12,475 nt of DNA. Source: JBDKVA01 sp039679375 (GTDB taxonomy: Bacteria > Bacillota > Clostridia > Acetivibrionales > DTU013). The notes beneath the pieces were generated by a model. It ran no database searches. It was not told where the DNA came from and saw only the letters and a list, made by a program, of their open reading frames with translations. This document shows, one piece after another, positions 1-7,208 of the stretch. Location of the stretch: contig JBDKVA010000097.1 in the NCBI GenBank assembly GCA_039679375.1, positions 1-12,475 on the forward strand. The letters are read 5' to 3'. A program made the translations under genes and the position numbers. How positions within the stretch are numbered: the first letter of the stretch is position 1; each line of letters opens with the position of its first letter.

Positions 1-322
1 CTAAAGATTCAACTGCCATTCTGACTTCCATGAAATCTGAAATTTGCACCTCATGCTTAACAAACCAATCAACAACGCCATTTGTTCCATCAACTTTTTT
101 TTCTGCGACAAATGCCCCTCTCCCTGGCTTTATTTCAACAATTCCCATAGCCTGCAGCGTACGAAAGGCTTCTCTGACGGTTGATCTCCCAACTTGCAGC
201 AATTCGCAAATTTCACGTTCCGTTGGCAGCTTATCCCCGGCTAAAAGGGAATTAGACACTATCAATTCTTTTATATTAGCAATGACCATCTCAATTAAAG
301 GAACTTTCTCGATAGGTTTCAT
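1..322 (-). CDS. GntR-family transcriptional regulator, FadR/FCD subfamily (partial, C-terminus beyond window)
   Basis: I translated the minus strand from the ATG at 322-320; 107 codons are visible and the gene runs off the left edge. Residues about 1-75 form a GntR winged helix: the PTEREICELL and STVREAFRTLQAMGIVE segments and the wing GRGAFV are all present. After a linker, the visible end (DFMEVRMAVES) matches the start of an FCD effector-binding domain, whose members usually bind sugar acids or other carboxylates. A GGGGG stretch lies about 6 nt before the ATG. Just upstream are a consensus promoter and two identical palindromes, so it probably represses itself. The AraC gene upstream reads the same way but ends 170 bp away, with this promoter between. 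Family call is firm; the effector is unknown. Confidence 0.9.
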   Translation of the reverse strand, partial: MKPIEKVPLIEMVIANIKELIVSNSLLAGDKLPTEREICELLQVGRSTVREAFRTLQAMGIVEIKPGRGAFVAEKKVDGTNGVVDWFVKHEVQISDFMEVRMAVESL

Positions 323-346
323 TTTATCCCCCGATGCAAAATGTTT

Positions 347-364
347 TTGTATGACATCAGACAA
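347..364. promoter_or_regulatory. Operator O1, 18-bp palindrome over the gntR transcription start
   Basis: The site reads TTGTATGACATCAGACAA, an imperfect palindrome of the form TTGTnTGAnnTCAnACAA. It covers the predicted start of gntR transcription. It is identical to the site at 415-432, and the identity extends over 22 bp (344-365 and 412-433). GntR/FCD proteins bind palindromes of this size, so autorepression is inferred. Confidence 0.75.
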
Positions 365-368
365 TCTT

Positions 369-397
369 ATTATAAATAAAAGCACTCTCTTTGTCAA
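369..397 (-). promoter_or_regulatory. Consensus sigma-A promoter of the gntR gene
   Basis: On the minus strand, TTGACA (397-392) and TATAAT (374-369) are separated by exactly 17 bp, a perfect consensus match. Predicted transcription start is near 362, inside the downstream operator, giving a leader of about 40 nt. A promoter this strong without repression would be unusual, which fits the operators on both sides. Confidence 0.85.
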
Positions 398-414
398 TAC
401 TCTTTTTACGATTT

Positions 415-432
415 TTGTATGACATCAGACAA
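415..432. promoter_or_regulatory. Operator O2, identical palindrome upstream of the gntR -35 box
   Basis: Exact copy of O1, 68 bp away and 17 bp upstream of the -35 hexamer. Together the two sites bracket the promoter. The spacing is about 6.5 helical turns, so the two sites would not face the same side of a straight B-form helix. O2 also lies 60 bp past the araC stop, so it could act on read-through from that gene. Confidence 0.72.
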
Positions 433-492
433 TTTTTTATAATTTATTATCCACCACAATGACGGCTCTTTCTATCCATTCCTGTTGCTCCT

Positions 493-1314
493 TTATATCC
501 CCCTATAATCCGTAGGTGTGAACCCGGTATAATTCTTGAACGCTTTAGAAAAATAATATATATCGCAGAATGCCGTTTTTGCCGCGATTTCACTTATTTG
601 CAGTCCGGTAGTTCTAAGCAGATACTTGGCCTTCTCCAGCCTTGCTTTACTGATATATTGGATCGGAGGCATACCCATATATTTTTTAAACACCCTTGTA
701 AAATAGTTCGGGTGAAAATGCAGCCGGCCTGCTAGCTGTTCCACACTGATGTTTTCATCAATATGCTCCTCAATATATTTCAGGATGCCATTCAGCTTTT
801 CCATTACAGATAAACTCGAAAACCTCAGGCTGTCAACATTGGTGTTCTCTATAAAATATGAAATTAGCTCATTTAAAAGTGCCTTTTCTCTTAAACGTGC
901 ATAAAGCTTGTGATTATCCTGTTCTTTAATCAGTTCCGCAAAAAGGCCCTTTACTTTGCTGACATCCGGAACATCCAGATAATAAGGAGTTTTTACAATG
1001 TCAAAAAGGTTGACATCGCCTATTTTGGCTGTGAAGTGGCACCAGTATTTCAAAAAAGTATTGCCGTTTATAGTAGAATAAGACTGTCGAACCCCTGCCG
1101 GCATTAGAAATAACTGTCCGGGCTGTGGATAATATTCCGTATCGCCAATCTTCAGCCAGCCTTCCCCATCGATAATAAAATAGAATTTATTATAATCAGG
1201 CACATAGTCTGTTTCCCGCCATGTATTCCAGCAATGAGTGAAGGCCGATGTAATTATGTTCAGCTGCAGGTTTGCAAAAAAGTCTTTTTGAAACCTATAA
1301 TGATTTTCATCCAT
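493..1314 (-). CDS. AraC/XylS-family transcriptional regulator with N-terminal cupin
   Basis: A 273-aa protein of typical AraC-family length. The N-terminal half has a cupin sensor, seen in the segment IIDGEGWLKIG and PGQLFLMPAGVRQSY. The last 100 residues hold the two helix-turn-helix motifs: NISVEQLAGRLHFHPNYFTRVFKK, then the linker helix ISKARLEKAKYLL, then QISEIAAKTAFCDIYYFSKAFKNYTGFTPTDYR. The ATG at 1314 has AAGGGG about 6 nt upstream. The gene is divergent from the fucosidase gene, with 108 bp between the starts, so control of that gene in response to a sugar is the natural inference. Family is certain; the ligand is unknown. Confidence 0.93.
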   Translation of the reverse strand: MDENHYRFQKDFFANLQLNIITSAFTHCWNTWRETDYVPDYNKFYFIIDGEGWLKIGDTEYYPQPGQLFLMPAGVRQSYSTINGNTFLKYWCHFTAKIGDVNLFDIVKTPYYLDVPDVSKVKGLFAELIKEQDNHKLYARLREKALLNELISYFIENTNVDSLRFSSLSVMEKLNGILKYIEEHIDENISVEQLAGRLHFHPNYFTRVFKKYMGMPPIQYISKARLEKAKYLLRTTGLQISEIAAKTAFCDIYYFSKAFKNYTGFTPTDYRGI

Positions 1315-1422
1315 AAGAGCCCCTTGAGGTCAGATTTACACAAAAAACAGTTTGACTAATCCATTTTATTATAACACTGAGCTGGTAAAATTAGAATGTG
1401 AAAATGAAAGGAGATGCTTTAT
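1315..1422. promoter_or_regulatory. Divergent control region between araC-type and fucosidase genes
   Basis: Both genes must start here. Rightward, TTGACT (1352-1357) is only 12 bp from TATAAC (1370-1375), too short for a normal sigma-A promoter, so activation by the AraC protein is plausible. Leftward, a TATAAT (1374-1369) has only a poor -35. No clear AraC-type direct repeat was found by eye. AAGGAG at 1408-1413 is the fucosidase ribosome binding site. Confidence 0.4.
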
Positions 1423-2739
1423 ATGGATGAAAATTTATTTATCAAAGCAAGAACAGAGCGCACGAAGTGGTTTTTGAACGACCGTTTCGGCATGTTTATA
1501 CATTGGGGACTCTATTCAATCCCGGCAAGGGGTGAATGGGTCCGGTGTGTGGAAAAAATAAGCGATGAAGATTATAATAAATACTTCGAAGAGTTCAATC
1601 CCGAAAGCTATAACCCACGCGAATGGGCAAGCATGGCAAAAAATGCAGGCGTCAGGTATGCAGTCCTCACAGCCAAGCATCACGACGGCTTTTGTTTGTT
1701 TGACAGCAAGCTTACAGATTATAAATCGACAAATACCAGGGCAGGAAGAGACCTGATAAGAGAATATGTTGAAGCTTTCAGGGCTGAGGGCTTGAAGGTA
1801 GGCCTGTATTACTCTCTTATCGACTGGCATCATGAAGATTTCCCCGCATACGGGGATCCAATTCATCCAATGCGCGGCAACGGGGCTTATAAGGATAAGC
1901 AGCAGGATTTCAACAGATACCTGGAGTATATGCATGGACAGGTAAGAGAGCTCTGTACGAATTATGGCAAAATAGATATTATATGGTTTGATTACTCTTA
2001 TGGCGAAATGACAGGGGAGAAATGGCGCGCAACCGAGCTTGTCGAAATGGTGCGTTCACTCCAGCCGGGAATAATTATAGACAACAGGCTGGAAGGAAGC
2101 GGAGAAGGTTATGGAAGTATAAAAACTTCGAATCCGAGTGTTTATTCGGGAGATTTTGCCTCGCCCGAGCAAATAATACCGGCGGAGGGTGTTACAGATG
2201 AAAATGGCAGGTCAATACCATGGGAAGCATGTGTTACCATGAACAACACATGGGGGTACTGTTCGGCGGATAAAACATATAAATCACCTAAACTGCTCAT
2301 AAGAAAGCTTGTTGAATGTGTAAGCAAAAACGGAAACATGATCTTAAATGTAGGACCAAATGCAAAAGGAGATTTTCCGGACGAATCCAAGGCTATACTT
2401 GCCGGGATTGGTAAATGGCTAAAGCAAAACGGCTGCAGCATTTACGGCTGCGGCAAATCTCAGCTAAAAAAACCGGAATGGGGCTACTATACACAAAACG
2501 GCAGTGAACTGTACGCACATGTTTTTGATGGAAATATCGGAGCCTTGCCATTAGTAGGGTTAAATGGTAAAATTAAAAAAGCAAGACTTGTTTCCGATCT
2601 TTCCGAAGTCAAGTTTGTTAATGCATGGAATACCAAGCTGTACCCGGATGACATATTTATAAATTTCGGTCCGGTTGATACATTTACCTATCCTTTACCG
2701 GATGAAACCGACACCGTAGTAGAGCTGGAATTGGGGTAA
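1423..2739 (+). CDS. Alpha-L-fucosidase, glycoside hydrolase family 29
   Basis: A 438-aa retaining alpha-L-fucosidase that removes terminal fucose from glycans or oligosaccharides. The N-terminal FGMFIHWGLYSIPARGEW, the AKHHDGF motif (His86-His87-Asp88) and DIIWFDYSYGE are GH29 hallmarks; Asp190 in WFD is the expected nucleophile. The acid/base residue varies in this family and cannot be assigned by eye. No signal peptide is seen, so it likely acts in the cytoplasm on imported fucosides. An ATG at 1414 is possible, but it directly abuts AAGGAG (1408-1413); the ATG at 1423 is 9 nt away and gives the better start. The divergent AraC gene is the likely regulator. No transporter or fucose catabolic gene is visible nearby. 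Confidence 0.92.
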   Translation: MDENLFIKARTERTKWFLNDRFGMFIHWGLYSIPARGEWVRCVEKISDEDYNKYFEEFNPESYNPREWASMAKNAGVRYAVLTAKHHDGFCLFDSKLTDYKSTNTRAGRDLIREYVEAFRAEGLKVGLYYSLIDWHHEDFPAYGDPIHPMRGNGAYKDKQQDFNRYLEYMHGQVRELCTNYGKIDIIWFDYSYGEMTGEKWRATELVEMVRSLQPGIIIDNRLEGSGEGYGSIKTSNPSVYSGDFASPEQIIPAEGVTDENGRSIPWEACVTMNNTWGYCSADKTYKSPKLLIRKLVECVSKNGNMILNVGPNAKGDFPDESKAILAGIGKWLKQNGCSIYGCGKSQLKKPEWGYYTQNGSELYAHVFDGNIGALPLVGLNGKIKKARLVSDLSEVKFVNAWNTKLYPDDIFINFGPVDTFTYPLPDETDTVVELELG

Positions 2740-2776
2740 AGGTATGTAGTGATCGTGAAAGGAATGATCATAGTAT

Positions 2777-4261
2777 ATGAACCAATCAGGCGAGAAAAGT
2801 CTTACCGATCTGTATGTGGAAAGACGGGAAAGAATTGCAAAAAGGAATAAGATTATCGGCATAACTGTCGTTTTTCTTGTTCTGTTTGCGGTAATCTTCC
2901 GTATCGGTTATAAGCTGTACCGCAGCATCGATTACAATAAAACCTATTATCAAAGCCAGGTTGAAAATACCGACTACATGCTGGCTGATGAGTTTGACCG
3001 GTTTCTAATAAGGGTTGACGACATAGCTGCTAACCTTATCTTTGATATCGAATTTGACAGGGAATATCAGAAAGGGCTGCTTACAGGGTCCAGAGAAAAC
3101 ATAGATAATCTTGAAAGAATAAGCGTTAAAAAAGAATATCATCTGGATGAATCAGGGGTCAGGGATTTCCCGTCACTGAGGGATTTTCTTTCGGAAAGCA
3201 GCTACTGCGTTTACCAGCTTATTGATGAAAAGGAGCTGTCGGAAGAACAAAAAGAATACCTCGCTAATATTCACAATACATACAAAAAGCTTCGGAACCT
3301 GCGGATCGAACTGCTTAAGGAGTATTGGGATTCAAACGGTCCGGAGAAGGACAAGATATATGAACGGTTGTTTTATGACGGTCAATATGTCTATAATTAT
3401 GTAAACAAAGCCTATCAGATCATTGATGGAATCACGATATCCGTACCTACAGCAAAAAGCCGGGAGCAGGAGCAGCGCTCCAGGGAATACAGCCAGGAAC
3501 AGGTCGAAAGGTTTAATAATGCCATGTCCAGGAGTGAGGCAAAAGAATATGCTTCGGATGTATATCGAATTCTTTTTGGCGAACCGGCTGAGCTTACAGA
3601 AAAAGGGGTGCGCTCGGAAAATTATGATATCGAATCGGGAACAGGCAGTGTATTTAACGATAACAGCGGCCAGTATCTTATTGGCGTCGATTATACAGCC
3701 AAGCACTTTGATCCTGAAAATCAATATATAAACATAGGCCTCCCGGATGGATATTTCAATTATGTCCATACGGGGCATAAGGCCGAAAAGGAGCTTTCCG
3801 GTGAAGAGCTTGAGAAAATGGCAAATGAAATAATCAGTAGTTTTAAATGCGGTTTTTTGAAAAAAATCAACGCCAATGAAAACGAGAGAAGCATTTCTTC
3901 TGGAGGGAATGCCCGTCTTGACAGGGCAATCACTTTTACTTACCGGGTCGAAGACGATACTTATATTGATGAAAGACAATATGTAACAATCGATCTATAT
4001 ATGGACGGCATCCTACGAAGCCTGAACTTTTCAAGTCCCGACCTTTTTTACGGAACCTACAATAAGTCCAAGCCGGCCATTGATATGGAAACGGCAAAAA
4101 AGTCCATCGATCCGGAGTTTCATAAAAATATTGAAGGATGGAAACTTATCTGCACTAATGAACTCTATTACCAATTTACAGTAAACAAATATGGCAGCAG
4201 GTTTTTTATAAATGTGGATGCCGGCACCGGAAAACTAAAAGGGGTTTCAGAGGCTTCATAA
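2777..4261 (+). CDS. YpeB-like membrane-anchored PepSY-domain protein
   Basis: A 494-aa protein with a charged N-terminus, one membrane helix at about 25-47 (IIGITVVFLVLFAVIF), a long helical region to about residue 230, and a beta-rich C-terminal part. The last 100 residues follow the pattern of Bacillus YpeB: a strand pair with an acidic turn, PAIDMETAKKSI, and an ending like RFFINVDAGTGKLKGV, typical of PepSY repeats. YpeB normally partners the spore-cortex hydrolase SleB; no sleB is seen here, so this may be a paralogue with another partner. The only in-frame start is 2777; AAAGGA lies 13 nt upstream in the loop of a small TGATC/GATCA inverted repeat. It follows the fucosidase by 37 bp and may be co-transcribed. 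Assignment rests on architecture and C-terminal pattern, not a search. Confidence 0.6.
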   Translation: MNQSGEKSLTDLYVERRERIAKRNKIIGITVVFLVLFAVIFRIGYKLYRSIDYNKTYYQSQVENTDYMLADEFDRFLIRVDDIAANLIFDIEFDREYQKGLLTGSRENIDNLERISVKKEYHLDESGVRDFPSLRDFLSESSYCVYQLIDEKELSEEQKEYLANIHNTYKKLRNLRIELLKEYWDSNGPEKDKIYERLFYDGQYVYNYVNKAYQIIDGITISVPTAKSREQEQRSREYSQEQVERFNNAMSRSEAKEYASDVYRILFGEPAELTEKGVRSENYDIESGTGSVFNDNSGQYLIGVDYTAKHFDPENQYINIGLPDGYFNYVHTGHKAEKELSGEELEKMANEIISSFKCGFLKKINANENERSISSGGNARLDRAITFTYRVEDDTYIDERQYVTIDLYMDGILRSLNFSSPDLFYGTYNKSKPAIDMETAKKSIDPEFHKNIEGWKLICTNELYYQFTVNKYGSRFFINVDAGTGKLKGVSEAS

Positions 4262-4514
4262 TTTGTATGGCGCGAATATGCAACAAATTACCATATACAT
4301 TGAAAAAAAGAATTGAGAGCACATGTTTTTTCATATGTGTTACCTTAATTTGATGTTTAACAAAAATTTCTTTCGTTCATTAGCCAAAATCATTTGTCAA
4401 CTTATATATGGCAGAAGATAAAGGTGTTTACCGCCGGATTCCGGTCCGAATTATAAGTTCATGCCGCGATCCGGCGCAACCGTATCCGGCTGCGCCGCTA
4501 AATGGAATGGCTTG
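4262..4514. other. Convergent intergenic region, no gene seen
   Basis: Lies between the ends of the YpeB-like gene and the Mrp/NifX operon. It holds an AT-rich hairpin at 4259-4290 (TAATTTGT/ACAAATTA) overlapping the YpeB-like stop, a weak hairpin at 4320-4339 (CACAT/ATGTG) followed on the minus strand after some 10 nt by a T7 run, and a GC-rich hairpin at 4472-4497. A short plus-strand reading frame at 4408-4590 runs antisense into nifX and has no ribosome binding site; I do not regard it as a gene. Confidence 0.5.
4472..4497 (-). terminator. GC-rich hairpin after the Mrp/NifX operon, possible terminator
   Basis: CGGCGCA and TGCGCCG form a 7-bp stem with a 12-nt loop, starting 17 bp past the last stop codon of the leftward operon. 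There is no T-run after it in the direction of transcription, so it is not a canonical intrinsic terminator. It could instead protect the 3' end of the message. Confidence 0.35.
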
Positions 4515-4871
4515 TTATTTCCCACACTCATCAGCATGCCGGTGCTCATGGCAAACAGAACCGGTTGATTTCAGATTTCCCTGTAAATAGCTGTTCACTA
4601 CTGTCTCAGCATCACCTGATGCTCCGGTGATAACTTCAATTCCTTTTTCATTGAAAATATCAATTGCACCACCGCCCATACCTCCGGAGATTATGACATT
4701 GACTCCTTTTTCATACAGGAAAACCGGCAAAAATCCCGGCCTGTGTCCGGGATTCGGAACGAACTCTCTGCCTTTAATTTGATTGTTTTCAGCCTCAAAG
4801 ATTGCAAAGCCCTCGCAATGGCCGAAATGCTCCGTTACTGATTTACCTTCACTTGCGACTGCGATTTTCAT
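4515..4871 (-). CDS. NifX/NifB-type (dinitrogenase Fe-Mo cofactor biosynthesis domain) protein, second copy
   Basis: A 118-aa single-domain protein with the family start MKIAVASEGKSVTEHFGHCEGF and the glycine-rich VIISGGMGGGAIDIF. This fold binds Mo/Fe-containing clusters in NifX, NafY and the orange protein ORP. The C-terminus (VCHEHRHADECGK) has two Cys and three His that could bind metal. No nitrogenase genes are present, so a role in nitrogen fixation is not indicated. It is the last gene of the operon, 24 bp after the thioesterase fragment, with AAAGGAG 10 nt before the ATG. It differs clearly from the first copy at 6837-7208, so the two are probably distinct partners and not a recent duplication. 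Confidence 0.88.
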   Translation of the reverse strand: MKIAVASEGKSVTEHFGHCEGFAIFEAENNQIKGREFVPNPGHRPGFLPVFLYEKGVNVIISGGMGGGAIDIFNEKGIEVITGASGDAETVVNSYLQGNLKSTGSVCHEHRHADECGK

Positions 4872-4895
4872 AATAATTTTCTCCTTTCAAATTTT

Positions 4896-5135
4896 TTAAA
4901 TAACAGCCTTACTTAATATAGAATAAACATCCGGAACGGTTTTTATCGCATTAACAGGTTTTAATGCCTTGTCAGTCCATGCATGCAAAGTTTCACCGGT
5001 GGCTAAAAGCTCATGGTTTGCAGTATTCAGCACATCGTATGAAAAGCATAGACGAGCGGGGGAAATGTGTTTCAGTCTTGTGATAACCATGATTTCATCT
5101 TCATACCTTGCTATAAATACTGTTTCTGTCTGCAT
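4896..5135 (-). CDS. N-terminally truncated hotdog-fold thioesterase (4HBT/YbgC-like), possibly a remnant
   Basis: A 79-aa product beginning MQTETVFIARYEDE. The central stretch SPARLCFSYDVLN, then LLATGETLHAWTD and KPVN, match the second half of acyl-CoA thioesterases of the 4HBT/YbgC type. These are usually about 130-140 aa. The first half is absent, including the long helix and the catalytic Asp near residue 17. A longer reading frame extends to 5237, but the extra residues are an out-of-frame reading of the MinD gene; AAGGAGG lies 9 nt before the ATG at 5135. The stop of the MinD gene and this start share one base (TAATG), so the two are translationally coupled. It may be an inactive fragment kept by position, a binding domain, or a degraded gene. 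Confidence 0.72.
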   Translation of the reverse strand: MQTETVFIARYEDEIMVITRLKHISPARLCFSYDVLNTANHELLATGETLHAWTDKALKPVNAIKTVPDVYSILSKAVI

Positions 5136-6004
5136 TATTCCGCGCCTCCTTGCAGATAGTTGTGATAAAGAATATCCCATATTGATGCAGCTGCCTTGCC
5201 GGCCGGACTGTCCGGATAGCAGGCAATGTTCCGGCACCGGTTCACTGCCTTTATGACCGTCTCATCAAATGGTATCCTGCCTATCACCGGAATCGCAAGG
5301 TCATTGCAATAATTTTCGATCACTTCTGCGTTGTCCGGATTTACATCAAATTTATTGATGCAGACAGCACAGCTTACGCCAAAATGTTTCGTGGTATCTA
5401 TAATCCTCTTCATATCATGCATACCCGATATTGTCGGTTCTGCGACAATAAGCACCATGTCCGCTCCGCTGATTGACGCTATGACCGGGCAGCCTATTCC
5501 CGGCGATCCGTCTATAATAGCCCAATCCTCGCATTGTATTTCCATCACCAGCTGCTTTTTTACTGCTGCTACCAGCTTGCCCGACGCGCCGCTGCCCATT
5601 TTAAGCTGTGCAGTGGAAAACACTTTATCAGCGTGCTTATACAGGAATAGGCTTCCCAAGGAATAGTCGGACATGGCAATCGCCTGTGCAGGGCAAAGCT
5701 CAACGCAAACTCCGCATCCCTCGCATTCATAAATACCGACAACGCTGTCCTGAATGGCGCCAAAACGGCATTTTTCTTCACAAATCCCGCAATGGACACA
5801 CTTTGAATTATCGATCACTGCTTTTCCAAACCCGTAATAATCCGTTTTTACCGGTTCGGACATTTGTGAAACAGTAAGATGAAGATTGGGGGCATCTACA
5901 TCGCAGTCGGCATAAGCACGGCATTTGCTCAATTCAATAAACGCACCTGCTACCGTAGTCTTACCTGTTCCGCCTTTTCCGCTGAGTATGAGAAGCTGTT
6001 TCAT
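5135..6004 (-). CDS. MinD/ParA-superfamily P-loop ATPase with inserted 2x[4Fe-4S] ferredoxin domain (second copy)
   Basis: A 289-aa ATPase. The deviant Walker A motif GKGGTGKT is at residues 9-16, followed by DCDVDAPN. Inserted at about 65-105 is a ferredoxin with two CX2CX2CX3C motifs (Cys69/72/75/79 and Cys94/97/100/104), enough for two 4Fe-4S clusters. AIIDGSPG and VLIVAEPT are the usual Walker B and adenine-region segments. Proteins of this type occur next to NifX/ORP and Mrp genes in anaerobes and are thought to couple ATP hydrolysis to cluster handling. It overlaps the upstream paralogue by 4 bp (ATGA) and the downstream thioesterase fragment by 1 bp (TAATG). Function in detail is unknown. 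Confidence 0.92.
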   Translation of the reverse strand: MKQLLILSGKGGTGKTTVAGAFIELSKCRAYADCDVDAPNLHLTVSQMSEPVKTDYYGFGKAVIDNSKCVHCGICEEKCRFGAIQDSVVGIYECEGCGVCVELCPAQAIAMSDYSLGSLFLYKHADKVFSTAQLKMGSGASGKLVAAVKKQLVMEIQCEDWAIIDGSPGIGCPVIASISGADMVLIVAEPTISGMHDMKRIIDTTKHFGVSCAVCINKFDVNPDNAEVIENYCNDLAIPVIGRIPFDETVIKAVNRCRNIACYPDSPAGKAAASIWDILYHNYLQGGAE

Positions 6005-6837
6005 ACTACCGCCTCCTTCTCAATGACTTTCAGCATTTTCTGAAACAACTCCATATACTGCGTGTTTTCATATACGGCTATAAGTCCCCTGGAGTTGAGT
6101 CTGCCCAATTCCTCATCATACGGAATTCTGCCAATAATACTTATTTTATTATCCATGCAAAATTGTTCAGCCGGATTTCCGCCGGGCATGCATTTGTTCA
6201 GCACTACGCCAAATGGCCTATTGAACAGCTTCGCCAAATCATAAACCATGGACAGATTATGGACGCCGAAAATTGTCGGTTCGGCAACCAAAATGCAAAA
6301 ATCTGCTTTGCGGATACTTTCCATTACAGTGCAGGCCCTGCCGGGAGGGCAGTCGATTACGACTGTGCCCTGCTCAGACATTTTTCCCATCAGCTCTTTG
6401 ATGATCGGCACACCGGAGACCTCTCCTGTGTTCAGACATCCTGTGAAGACTGTTACATCACCTGATTTGCCTTCTTCGATCGTGCCGATTGTTCTTTCAT
6501 TTTCAGCAAATGCTTTTTCAGGGCAAAAGAGCATGCAACCGCCGCAGGAATGGCATATCTCGCGGAAAATCATAAGCTTATCCTTGATTAAAGCCAGTGC
6601 ATTGTACTTGCAGAAATCCACGCATTTCCTGCATCCTGTGCATTTGTCCGCATCCACTTCCGGTACCGCTACCTTAACCGGAAGCTTTCCAGTTATACAG
6701 GGCTTCAAAAAAAGATGACCGTTGGGTTCTTCCACATCACAATCTATATAGACCGCCTTTCCGGCTGCACAGGCAAGATTGACGGACACAAAGGTTTTAC
6801 CCGTCCCGCCTTTTCCGCTGAGCGCGGCAATTCTCAT
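6001..6837 (-). CDS. MinD/ParA-superfamily P-loop ATPase with inserted 2x[4Fe-4S] ferredoxin domain (first copy)
   Basis: A 278-aa paralogue of the next gene with the same plan: Walker A GKGGTGKT at 8-15, DCDVEEPN at 32-39, then ferredoxin motifs with Cys66/69/72/76 and Cys95/98/101/105. VVIDCPPG and ILVAEPTIFG follow. The two paralogues are diverged outside these motifs, which suggests an old heteromeric pair. In Desulfovibrio the ORP complex likewise contains two such MinD ATPases. The start shares one base with the nifX stop (TAATG) and the end overlaps the next start by ATGA, so expression is tightly coupled. Confidence 0.92.
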   Translation of the reverse strand: MRIAALSGKGGTGKTFVSVNLACAAGKAVYIDCDVEEPNGHLFLKPCITGKLPVKVAVPEVDADKCTGCRKCVDFCKYNALALIKDKLMIFREICHSCGGCMLFCPEKAFAENERTIGTIEEGKSGDVTVFTGCLNTGEVSGVPIIKELMGKMSEQGTVVIDCPPGRACTVMESIRKADFCILVAEPTIFGVHNLSMVYDLAKLFNRPFGVVLNKCMPGGNPAEQFCMDNKISIIGRIPYDEELGRLNSRGLIAVYENTQYMELFQKMLKVIEKEAVV

Positions 6838-7208
6838 TACTCTACACCCCCGTGATGATGAAAACCGGGATGAATATCAGTCAGCAGAGTAAGTCTTCCG
6901 TCTTTATATTTCGCAATGTTATCGGTCACAGAGCCATCCTGTGCCTTATACATTTTAATACCGGCCGCATCTAGCACCTTCGCGGCATTTTCACCGCAGC
7001 GATAGGTAATAAGGGCCGCAGCTCCGCTGTCCACCAACACCTGAGCTGCTTTAATTCCAGCCCCGCCCTGGCTGGAAGCAGCTGAGTTGTCTAAAAAATC
7101 ATGGTCTCCGCTTTCTGTGTCAAATAGTACAAAAAGGGGCGTCCGTCCGAAGGAAGGACAGACAGGGGCATCCAATGTCTTATTTTCAACCGGTACAATC
7201 AATTTCAT
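6837..7208 (-). CDS. NifX/NifB-type (dinitrogenase Fe-Mo cofactor biosynthesis domain) protein, first copy
   Basis: A 123-aa protein. The start MKLIVPVENKTLDAPVCPSFGRTPLF and the middle GGAGIKAAQVLVDSGAAALITYRCGENA fit the NifX/ORP fold. The C-terminus HPGFHHHGG is a histidine-rich tail common in these proteins and may bind metal. It starts directly after the stop of the C_GCAxxG_C_C gene (TAAATG) with AGGAG about 9 nt upstream, and ends in a TAATG overlap with the first MinD gene. Together with Mrp and two ferredoxin-MinD proteins, it is the best candidate for the ORP-like metal-cluster carrier. Confidence 0.9.
   Translation of the reverse strand: MKLIVPVENKTLDAPVCPSFGRTPLFVLFDTESGDHDFLDNSAASSQGGAGIKAAQVLVDSGAAALITYRCGENAAKVLDAAGIKMYKAQDGSVTDNIAKYKDGRLTLLTDIHPGFHHHGGVE

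Noticed and set aside
30..422. Plus-strand reading frame of 130 codons
   Set aside because: It is antisense to the GntR gene, whose minus-strand translation is a clear family match, and it also runs across the gntR promoter and operator.
4430..4500. Second copy of the ATCCGGACA array near several ATCCGG words
   Set aside because: Only the short ATCCGG core occurs, without the ACA end, regular spacing or flanking TTTCGG; it is better explained by a local hairpin.
4408..4590. Plus-strand 60-aa reading frame
   Set aside because: No ribosome binding site, composition unlike a protein, and antisense overlap with the end of the second nifX gene.
5136..5237. N-terminal extension of the thioesterase fragment
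   Set aside because: It is an out-of-frame reading of the MinD gene; AAGGAGG and the TAATG junction support the start at 5135, and the extra residues do not resemble the missing hotdog half.
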